Shown one piece after another: positions 24,201 through 36,200 of a stretch of 64,000 nucleotides of DNA; the first letter of the stretch is position 1; each line of letters begins with the position of its first letter. The notes under the pieces are model-generated. The model had not been told where the DNA came from. It searched no databases and worked only from the letters and a program-made list of their open reading frames with translations. Origin of the DNA: Sipunculus nudus (Eukaryota; Annelida; Sipuncula; Golfingiida; Sipunculidae); contig CM049319.1 of NCBI GenBank assembly GCA_026874595.1, positions 5,546,601 to 5,610,600 on the forward strand. Direction: 5' to 3'. A program made the translations under genes and the position numbers.

Positions 24201-27200
24201 GGTTTCCTGATGGGTAAAAGCCTGCTGAATAATCAGGTGCTACAAGGTATTAGAAATAAGTGAAACATTTCAGACCCTCCACATAATACATTCCTGAAAT
24301 ATTCTCTACAAATTATTTTATAATTTGCCTTGTTATAATTTCCATGACCAGGTGTTACAAGGTATTAGAAATAAGTGAAACATTTCAGACCCTTCACATA
24401 ATACATTTCTGATATATTCTCTACAAATCATTTTATTATTTGCCTTGTTTAAATTTCCATGACAGAATGAATATATACATATCTCAGGCAGTACTTCCTA
24501 GCTATTAATAATGCACAAGTATAGTAACATCATATATTAATCATATGGATGATAAGTCTTAATGAAACAGTTAATGGTTTATTTTATCTTATGTCATGAC
24601 CCTAATATCTTTTAAAATAATTATCTTTAAAATAAATTCTAATATTGTGCACCAAGCCAGATAACTGTACCCTGTTCATTGTACATAACAAAATCAATAC
24701 ATTATAAACATGCACTCCTGAACATTTTTAGCTCAGCTGACTTTCAGTCATGCTGGGCTATAGCGATGGGTCTTTGTCCGTCGTCCTTCCCTCTGTCCGT
24801 CCAGCCGGCCGTCCGGCCGGCCGTCGGTCCGTTAGCAGGGCACAAATCGTAACCGTAGGGGCTAGGGCCATGAACCCTATGCAGTCTTAGAGGTTATAAA
24901 AAGATCTCCTTGCAAACCTGAAATTAGGTCACTGCGACCTATATTCTCGAAGTTATGGGGTGTGTTTGCACCCCCCAGAAATAACTCTTTGAGACAAAAT
25001 TTTCATCCCAAACCTTCCATCTTTCACATACAGCTCACCTACCAACAGGGGAAGAACCATAATTTTTTTTAGGTCAAAAGGTCAAAGGTCAAGGTCACAG
25101 GAGCCTTTTCTTTGAAAAGCCTGTGGATGCATTTTAAGCCAACCCTTTCATCCCAATTCTTTGATTTTTTCACATATAGCTCACCTACTAAGTTGGAGAA
25201 GAATCCTATAGATTTTGAGGTCACAAGGTCAAAGGTCAGGGTCACAGGATCCACTTCTTTGAAAAGGTTGTGGACACATTTCAAGCTAGACTTTTCATTC
25301 CAAACCTTCCAGCACTGATATTGCTTCTCTGCCAACAGGGGAAAAGACCTGTTGATTTTGAGGTCAAAGGTCAAGTTCACAGCACCCACTTCTTGCGTGG
25401 AGTCATTTTCAGGCAAACTTTTCAATCTGTACCTTCCATCTGTCTTATATGGCTTACCTACCAATAAGGGAAGAAGCCTATTGATGTTGAGGTCAAAAAG
25501 TCTAAGGTCAAGGTCACAATATTTAATTGTTCTAAATGCTTGTGAGCATATTTCAAGTGTAACTGTTCAACCCAAACCTTCAGTCTTTCACATATGCCAC
25601 ATCTATGCATCACTCAGTTTGACTCAAACTTCATATTTATGGGTCTTTTTGCTTGAATAAATAACTTATTGATTTTGGGGTAAGCTGGTCAGCAGGTTAA
25701 AGGTTGCAGGTCAAAGTTATTCACCCATTGGTTGCCAAGTAATTACACCAGATTTAAGTGGTTAGTAGTTACCCATCATTTAGAAAGAATCCAGTTGATA
25801 TATGGGCAAAAGGCCAAGGTCATAGGTCAGGGATGTTCACAATTACTTATTTTAAAGACCATCTCTATTTTTCTTGTATATATAACCATCCCACTCCAGC
25901 TGGTACATCTCCCTGTGTGGCTGTAATTGTGAGTGACACTGGTGACATATGACTCCCTTTTGTATCAGCCTATTAAGTGATAAGGCTCAGTGATAAGTAC
26001 CTCGTTATTTCATAACAAAAACACTGTTGTCAGAATGCTTCAGCCAGGCATTAAGACTATGAGAGTATAGTATTAAGGTTTAGCTACTGATTTTTAAGAT
26101 GATGGGAACATTTTGCAGTTTATTTTATGGAATCCTAGCAATAAACTTAGTTTCCTAGATATCTGAATATTTTAATATATATCACCACATATAAAAGCAA
26201 GTGTTTGTTCTCATAATATGTGGATGTGTACCTTGATTTAGGATGGCTTTTTGTTTTATTTCAAGACTCTTAGTCATGCTTTCTGCATTTCTTTTCTTTC
26301 AGGTTTGGCAGTTTACCTACCCTGCTGACCCCATTGAAAAGCAGACTGATAATAAAAAATATTGGACTTACACTTTTTACAATTGCATATCTATAAATCT
26401 GATATGAGGGCCTGGACATGCCTTTTGAATTATTTTGGGCATTCATTACTGGATAATTTGCCCCAAGTTTGGTCTCCTATTGGAGAATGTGGGATATCAA
26501 ATGACATACTTGTCAGAAATCCATTATGTCTGCCAGTTAGCCACCTTAGAAATTCTTTCTTCAGTGCAGTTTCAGTAATTTTTCTTTAATGTTTGGTCCG
26601 ATTTAGAGAATGTTTGTTGTCTGATTTCAGACTTGTCAGAAGTCCAATATGGCCACCAGGCAACCATCTTTTAATTCCTTTTGATCATATTATCTCAAGA
26701 ACAGTTAAAGTGAATGCAGTTGGATGTATATTTATGTAATCTTGTAAAGGATTGGGTCAAATATTTCTGAATAAATATTACCATCATTTATAAAAGTGCA
26801 TTACAGGTGGCTTGTATTGAATAAAAATTCATACAGAAGCACCTGTTTCTCAATAATTCTTGCATGTATTTCCTTGATTTTTGCTATATATTTTGATCTT
26901 ATATTTGCCCTTTGTGGTGTTCCTTTGAGAATGACAGGTTTCAAGCAAGCTGTTGGAATAGTTCCTGCTTAACAATCATGCATTTTCCTCAGACCATCAA
27001 TTCACTGTGTTTTAACCAGACATAGGTGATGTATATTTCTGTTGTCATAGAAAATTTTCAACAAATTGGCAAATTGGTTCTTCAAAATTTGACTGGAAGT
27101 TGTGAATCTCAGTCCATGATGTCACAGGTCATGCTTGGCAGCTGAGCGTCATGACCCATGGGTCACTTGTTTAGATTAATCATATCAATATTCAACATTT

Positions 27201-30200
27201 AATCTTTTAAATAACAGTATTTTTTTCAAAACTTGAGAAAGGATACATGACGTTTTACAAAATAACATCATCCACTGTTTTAAAAATTTCATATCATCCT
27301 AGTCTTTACTTAAAAGATCTGGCTACCATGTACCTTTAAATATGTCGACTCAGTTTCTGTATACATTTAAACTCTTTTCTCAGCTGTCATCATAACATTT
27401 GAAGAAATTCTAGTTATTTGAGTGGTGTGAAGTGGATCAGCCTTTCTACTTGTATTTTCCAGAGGCCTTGCATATACTGAGTGATGAGATCAAGCCATCC
27501 AGTGAGCCATCAGAGGCTAGCCCCACCTACAGGAAGAATTTGGCACTATCGCTCTTTTACAAAGTAATGAAAGAATGACATATAGATATCCATTGTATAA
27601 TGTTCTTGAACATGTGATAGGAATTTAAACTTCTGAATGAATGTTACCCCAAAAATAAAAATTAATTTCTTTTATAACTTTCAGTTACCTAGACTTTTTA
27701 AGTTACAGATTTATCCAAAATGTGATCTTTTTAAGGCAGACTGACAGACAGTAAAGAGAGATTAAAGAAAAAATGAACCTGCATCTTGAATGTTTTGATA
27801 GAGGTAGATTTCAAGAGATCCATTTTAGGAAATAACAATAGCTTCCTGGGGGGAGAATTGTTAATTTTGAATAATAGGTCAGGCTTAGTGATCAGTTAAC
27901 AATAAAATTATGACCGACTATCATCAGCATATATTAATTTAGCCACTCTGATATTTGTTAGTTATTATCTCTTCACACTCCAGATTTCTTTTTCAGTTTG
28001 TGCTGAATGTTTGTGGAGATGCTCTTCCATCTAGACTCAAAAGTGGAGGAACCATACTAGAGCACCCTCTGTCTTCAGGCACTGAAACTTATGATACAGA
28101 CCATTCAAAGTGGCCCCTGACAGAGCCTATGCCTAAACTTGCTGCTAAACTTCAGGTGGATAGCTCAACCAAATATATGTAAAAACAGTTAACTGCAGTA
28201 CTATGACCTTTTGGCTTCTGTGAATTTTACTGAATTATGAGATTATTATCATTATTATTATTATTATTATTAGTAGTAGTAGTTGTAGTATTGACATATT
28301 TCTAATTTCTTTGTATTATCTTTATCATTATTTTGATAACCTAATAATTGTATCCGCCAAAACGAAGTTTTGCGGATACTATGTTTTTGACCGGGTTCCG
28401 CCGCCGCCGCCGCCACCGCGTTCGTTTCCGGAGAACTCCTCTGAGACTACTGGACAGATTTTTCCGAAACTTACACAAATTATCGGGTCACATGTGAACT
28501 GGTGCCTAACCAAGTGACCTTGACCTCTGACCTTTCGTCTTTGCCCAGCGTCCGTTTGTGCGTCTGTTTACACACATAAACCCATATATCTCGGGAACCG
28601 TTTGACCGATCCGGAAAATTTTTTTACACAAATGTAGCCCTGGGATAGCTTTATAACATACACAACAAAAGGTGGCGCCACCTGCAACCATGTTTGCACA
28701 GTTTCCATCTGTTCATCTGCCTGGGGTTAAAATCACTCATATCTCTGCAGTGGTTTGACTAATTCACCTAAAATTTGGCATGCATATACATCCTAGATAG
28801 CTTTCTCAATTTTATGACAGGTGGCGCCACCTACATTCACGTTAACGCTCCACACATAAACCCATATATCTCGGGAACTGTTTGACCGATCCGGAAAAAA
28901 ATTTTACACAAATGTAGCCCTGGGATAGCTTTATAACATACACAACAAAAGGTGGCGCCACCTGCAACCATGTTTGCACGGTGTCCATTTGTTCATCTGC
29001 CTGGGGTTAAAATCACTCATATCTCTGCAGTGGTTTGACTAATTCACCTATAAATCGGCATGCATATACATCCTAGATAGCTTTCTTGATTTTATGACAG
29101 GTGGCGCCACCTACATTCACGTTAACGCTCCACACATAAACCCATATATCTCGGGAACCGTTTGACCGATCCGGAAAAAAATTTTACACAAATGTAGCCC
29201 TGGGATAGCTTTATAACATACACAACAAAAGATGGCGCCACCTGCAACCATGTTTGCACAGTGTCCATTTGTTCATCTGCCTGGGGTTAAAATCACTCAT
29301 ATCTCTGCAATGGTTTGACTAATTCACCTAAAATTCCGCATGCGTATACATCCTAGATAGCTTCCTTGATTTTATGACAGGTGGCGCCACCTACATTCAT
29401 GTTAACGCTGCAGACATCCAAGCTCATATCTCGGGAACCGTTTGACCGATCCGGAAAAAAATTTTACACAAATGTAGCCCTGGGATAGCTTTATAACATA
29501 CACAACAAAAGGTGGCGCCACCTGCAACCATGTTTGCACAGTGTCCATCTGTTTGTCTGCTGTGGGATAAAATCACTCATATCTCTGCAGTGGTTTGACT
29601 TTTCCACTTGAAATTTTGCATGTGTATATATCTTGGATAGTTTCTCGTTCAAATAACAGGTGGCGCCACCTACAATCATGTTTATGTGGCAGAGATCCAA
29701 TACTAATATTTTACATATGTAACTCTATATCCCCTTGCCACTCAATCCATGCCTCACTTCACCCGTCCTTCTCTGATTTTGGCGGATACACGTAGTCGCT
29801 TGTCGACTACCCGTATTCTAGTTATTTTTATTATTATCATTAGTAGTAAAATTATTAAATTCCTATTAGTGTTATGTTTATAATCATTGTTATCATCATT
29901 ATTATTACCAGTACATGTCACATTGCTGAATAAACTTCCCTTACATGATGCAACATGACACAAAGATGCTACAGACTTTCAATTTTTCTTACTAAATTAA
30001 TAAAAAAAATTGTGTTCAATAAAACCTGTTTAATTTAAATAGAAGTGATTTTTACTAATGTAGTTAATGTAATTATTTCAGGCTTCAGGTGAGGCACAAT
30101 ATGTGAATGATATCCCAGCATTCCCTGGTGAACTGTATGCAGCATTCGTTGTTACCACTGTGGGTAATGCACAGATACAGAGTATCGACCCTTCCTCAGC

Positions 30201-33200
30201 ACTGGTGAGTGATCTAACATGCACCCCTTACAGTTCCATGTTTAATTATATTCAGTTGTGTTTGATATTTTTTGTTGCATATTTTTATGCCCCCCCCCCC
30301 CCAGAGGAGACACTGTTTTCAGTGCCTCTGTTGTATGTAGGATATCTTGCCAATGCCATGACTTTTGAAGAGCTACTTATCAACTTCCATTTGAAACAAA
30401 GTTTTCCTACCAAAATCTCTGACAAGTTCGAAAAATGGTTACCTGGACCTTCATCTTCAAGGTCAAATCCGCCAAAATGAAAAATTTGTTTGGCCCCATA
30501 ACTTTTGAAGTATTTCACATTTGGTCCTAAAATTTGGTATAACTTTAGTACGCTTGTTTCAATTAGGTTCTTGGGCAAGTTAAAAAAACGGTGACCCTGA
30601 CCAGGATCTTCAAGGTCAAATTAGCCAAATTATAGTAATTGTCTTATGAACACAATAACTTATGAAGTATTGTGTATTTTCCCCTCAATAATTCACAAAA
30701 TGTGTTTCCACTGAGTTATCAGAATACTATGGGTACTGGTGACCTAGACCTTGATCGTCAATGTCAAATCTACACAATTCTAGGATTATTGTAACCCCCA
30801 TAACTTTGGAGGGCTTTATATTCTCAAGAAGTTTGAAACACAAATTGTTTCTACCAAAATCTTGGAGGAGATTGAAAACTCATGATCTTGACCTTCATCT
30901 TTGAGGTCAGATCTGCTAAAATGTAAAATTTTTGTGAACCCCATGACTTTTTAGGTATTTCACATTTTGTCTTCAGCTTTGGTATATGACTTGTTTCAAT
31001 GAAATCCTTGGATAAGTTCAAAATCCAGCAACTTTGACCGTGATCTTCAAGGTCAGATCTGTGCAATTCTAGGATTAATGTGACCACCATAACTTTGGAA
31101 GTACTGAAGATTTTTCCTTCAATTGTTCTTACTGCCAAAATCTTGGAGGAATGACCTTGATCTTCAAGGTCAGATATGCTCAATTCTAGTTTCATTGTTT
31201 TGAGATAGTGCATCTTTTCACCCCTAATGTTTCGGGATGTCCCATGTGTGGGGAGACATTTATATTTTAGGAGATAACAATATCTTTTGCTTGTAATTAT
31301 ATATTTGGTGGTTTACCCAAGGCCACTTTTGTAAATATCTGTTTTGTGTATCATTTGATGAATATATCAAACACTTTAAATAGTTATTATTTATTTTATG
31401 TTTTTAAAAGAAGATATCAGTTACTATACCTGATATCTGTACTCCAGTATCTTTCAAGCATACCTGATCTTGTTAAATTGATTTAGTATGAATACTAAAT
31501 GGTAAGAATTTGTATCCCTTTGTGCAAAATTCTATTGTCATTATGATTATTGATTTATTTGTTCTCTATCTTTTCTTGTATTTTGTTAAGAATATACCAG
31601 ATACTGTTGTGTTAATATAATTCGAATGTAACACAGTTTCAACAACCATTTGATAATGATGACGAGTGCATGATAAATAATAGTATATTTTATATCACGG
31701 TTCGCCTGGTATATGGTGTTATAAAATTGTGTCAGAATATGCCTGGGTAACGTGATGTTATATCATGTAGGGTATGCCTGGAGTAGTCAAGTTCCTGTCA
31801 GCTGCAGACATCCCTGTCGGGGGAGTGAACAACTCTCAGCCACCTCCTAATGGTCCTGAAGAGGTAACAGGGTTATGAATTATAAATTAATGAAATCTGC
31901 TAACTATGTTTGTGATATCACATATTTATAAAGTCCATAATGTGAGTAAAACTTTCAACTCAGGGATTGACATTGTTTGTAGCTGAAGGTACAGTCATTG
32001 TCAGCAGTCTCGCATGCTTGTTAATAACTAGAACTTCACAGATTTATGAACACTTGTTGTGGTCATATGACAACCCCTGAGTCATTGTCAAGAAAGCCAG
32101 AGTGCTGACGATGACAGTGTGATATGTGGAACAATGAACAATGATGAACAATATGTATGTCCCTGAGTTCAGAGTTTTACTTACATTTCAGTAAAACTTT
32201 ATTACCATTACCAGCTCTAGGACCAATATACTGTGGTTGCCTTTTTGTTCGCGAGGGTTTTAATTTTGCGATATTCGTGTATGGGAAATAATCGCGAAAA
32301 TGAAACCCTCGGGGAATAATTGGCCAATGGATTACGTCCTTCTTATTTAATGTAGCCAATATTTGTATGGGAATAGATTAGAACAATGAGAATTGTTATA
32401 ACAAGGTATGCAGGTATAGGGAAAACGTTCCCCTTAATTTGAACTTAACTACCTGTGCTTTGTGTTCGGGCCCATCGTTATATGAGAAAAATATCACAAA
32501 CTCATGACTTATTCTCATTTTATATCACACATAGGTATGGCTTTACCAAATATTTGGGTTCTGGTGAGATAGCGAAAATGAAACCCTCGCGAAACATAAG
32601 AAATTGAAAAATTGTGAAATTTCAGCCTTGCGAATATGAAGCCAACCACAGTAATTGGTTCCAGTATGTTGTACTTCCAATGAACAGCAGTCTTTTGAAA
32701 GGTAACCTCATCTTAGCTGGGTTTATGGATGAAAAAGGTTAAAGTTTTTTGAGCCCCCTATTATTTTGTCCATTATGGCTAGGAAAATAAGGAATCATTT
32801 GCTGGACACACTTGGATTTGGTGAAGCAGAATTTGTTTGTTTAGATGTTTAAATACTGTGTATTTCTTATTTCTTTAATTCACCTTATATATGTTTTATA
32901 TTTTAAAACTGAAAGCTTAGTTCTTTTGACACAGTTAAATATTTGTTCATGTGTCAGTTCCATTGAAAGGCATTAGGCCTACTACCCGTCAGCTATCAGT
33001 ATTTGGACTGGCCCATTAATAGGCCACACCTATTGTAAAGTAGGCTGGCCAACAGCCAGGAATGTTCAGGCCTGACCACTCTTCTGCGTGCACCTGAATG
33101 ATGCAGACGTGGGCCACTGGTCAGCACTAGGTTTAGTCATTTAGACGTGTGAAGGGGCTAAAGGATAATCGACATAAGACGAAGTTTATCACGTGTAACT

Positions 33201-36200
33201 ATCAGACCCGCAGTATAATATAAAGGACAGATATTTCAGCAACTTGGTAATTTTAACATAAAATTCTGTGTTGTTTTCTATTATCTGTGGTAAAAATCCT
33301 ACACCATCTCCTTATGTCAGCAGTCTTCAAAAGATGTTACTGCTTGCCACTAGGTGGAGCTAATGGTGTGAATAATTTGCCCCACTTATTACACAGATCC
33401 ACTGCCCTTAATCTGATTTCTCCTTTTCCTTCCTGTTAGATGAGGATTGCCTCACCAAACTATTATAATGGCAAGTAATAACATCCCTCGGGGTTGGGAA
33501 ATTGTAGGTTTTAAGAAATCATTTATGTAGTTCAGCTCTGCCACTCTTCTGCAACTTTTCAAAGTTCTTGAATATTATTTTCCCTGCTGTCTTCTTGGTT
33601 GTAGCTTTTCTGCAGTGGTCAAGTCTTGTACGCTGGTCAGGCTGTTGGACTGATCATTGCAGGTCTGTAACTTTCCAGTAGTTAATGACTGACCAGTTTG
33701 CAGTCTTGATTAATATTTCTTTTAATGTCAAAAGTTTTTTTTATGTTATGCTGATTGTGCCAGAGATTTGTCTCATATACTTATCTAAATATCTTCCCCC
33801 TTTAACTTTTTCTCTGTTTATATTTATATTATTTCATTGGAGAACAAATAAGGTATTTTAAAGATATAACACTTTAAAGAGATGCCCAATAATTTTAATT
33901 ATATACAAACATAGAGGAATCAAAAGTTGTCATCATGTAAGAGTTCATCAGCATGTTGCATGAAACTGCATAGTAGTAAACATGTCTGGCAAAATTGTTC
34001 TCTGTATTTGTATAACTATACAGTTCTGGTTACATACCATAGAACACTCTAGCAGTTGTTTCTTGCCGAAAAAATGATAAAATATAGAGTGAAGAAGAAA
34101 CCAAGATAATAAATTCTTAAGTCTTATTCCTTAGATAGAATGATATATATATATATGTGTATGCATGTACATATGTTGTTGATATGTGTGTGTATGCATG
34201 TATATATGTTGTTGATATGTGTGTGTATATATATGTGTTGTTACTTCCAGATAGTCAGCTCCATGCTAATACAGCAGCTCAGGCGGTTAAGGTGACCTAC
34301 ACAAATGTCCAACGACCTGTCCTTGACCTGAGGGAGGCCGTGGTGAAGAAAGCGTTCTTCCCTGGTACCTCCACAAACCTCGTTAAAGGGAACGCTGAAG
34401 GTCAGGTTTAGTCATTATACATGAAATTAAAATATTTTAAATTATACTGTTCATGTTGAGTAATTGTAGAATTTTAGGGTGACTGAAACTTTGTCAAAAC
34501 ACATCATCTTGTCAGAGTTCATAACTTCATCATATAATTATTGTTCATAGTCTTCATGGTCTTATACCAAGCTGCTTTATGTAAGAGAGGGCATGTTTAT
34601 CAGTGATAGCGGATCATTCTATTAAGATTTGAAAGCTGTCCAAGTTGTATTCATATGCAAAATTTTAGGCAGAAAAGTCAAACCACTACTTGTATATGAG
34701 TGATTTTATCCCACAGCAAACAAACAGAAGGACTTGTGCAAAAATGGTGGCAGGTGGCTCGACCAATTTTGTGTATGATTAAGAGCTATGTGAGATCTAT
34801 ACACATGCAAAATTTCAGGAGGATATGTCCTGAGTCATATAAGCCTGAATGTCTGCAGCGTTAACGTAAATGTAGGTGGCGTCACCTGTCAAAAAAATTG
34901 AGAAAGCTATCCAAGATGTATAAACACGCAAAATTTTAGGCAGATAAGTCAAACCACTACAGAGATATGAGTGATTTTAGCCCACAGCAGACAAACAGAC
35001 AGACGCTGTGCAAAAATGGTTGCAGGTGGCCCATCTGATTTTTATGCCCCGGCCACTTTGTTTTACCCATGTCCGTCCTTCCGTCATTCTGTCATTCCGA
35101 AATCAAACACATGTATGGACTTTTTTTCACAATGCCTGCAGATTTTGGCCTGATTTTTGGTGTGTGGGCAGACAATGACCAGTTACAGATCGAGTTCGCG
35201 TTTCGTCCCAGTTGACCTACTTTTGACCGTTTTACGGCTCCTAAACTTAGAAAATTTCATGAAAAATAGAAATTTTCATGACAAATACATATGTATGGAC
35301 TTTTTTTCACAAAGCCTGCAGATTTTGGCCTGATTTTTGGTGTGTGGGCAGATAATGACCAGTTACAGATCGAGTTCACGTTTCGTCCCAGTTGACCTAC
35401 TTTTGACCGTTTTACGGCTCCTTAACTTAGAAAAATCATGAAAAATAGACATTTTCATGACAAATACACATGTACAGACTTTTTTTCCCAATGCCTGCAG
35501 ATATTGGCCTGATATTGGTGTGTGGTCAGATAATGACCAGTTACAGATTGAGTTGGCGTTTTGTCATAGTTGACCTACATTTGATTGTTTTACGGCTCCT
35601 AAACAGAAAATTTCATGAAAAATATAAATTTTCATGACAAATGTACATGTACAGCCGTTTTTAGCCCTCAGCTCATAGGCTGATGGGCTATTGTAGTCAC
35701 CCAAGCTGTCCGTCCGTCTGTCTGTCCGTCTGGCGTCCGTCCGTCCGCATCTGATAACTTTTACCTTGTGAGCGGGATATCTCTAAAAGGATTCATCGTT
35801 GGAAATTTATATCATCAGTGAATATGTATTTGATAAAATCTCAGTAAGGTTTGAAGATGGGTGACCTTGACCCATTTTTCTACATTTTAGAGCTGATTAT
35901 AGAAAAACACTCGGAAGCTTATATCTCAGGAACCAATGTAAGGATTTTCACAAAACTTACTATGATCATTGGGACTGATAGTCTGTACGTGATGCACAAT
36001 TTTGGTAGCACCACCTACAATTTCTGATTTTTTAATGAATTTTTATCAGATTTTTCAATGTTGGCCTTTTGTGCAGGATATCTCCAAAGGTATTCAACAC
36101 AGGAACTTCATTTCTTCAGTGCTAATGCATGATATTTACAAAATCTTGGTCAAGTTCAAAGATGGGTGATATAAGTTTGGATGTCTGCAGCGTAACCTAG

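Noticed and set aside
28671-29640. CRISPR-like spacing of repeats
   Set aside because: Units of 280 bp are contiguous tandem copies without unique spacers, and this is animal DNA.
28506-29700. Similar minus-strand open frames in C elements ([26 protein letters not shown]), also at 16382-16603 and 36572-36824
   Set aside because: They recur because the repeat recurs. The 280-bp unit is not a multiple of three, so the frame is lost from unit to unit, and no start or domain is conserved.
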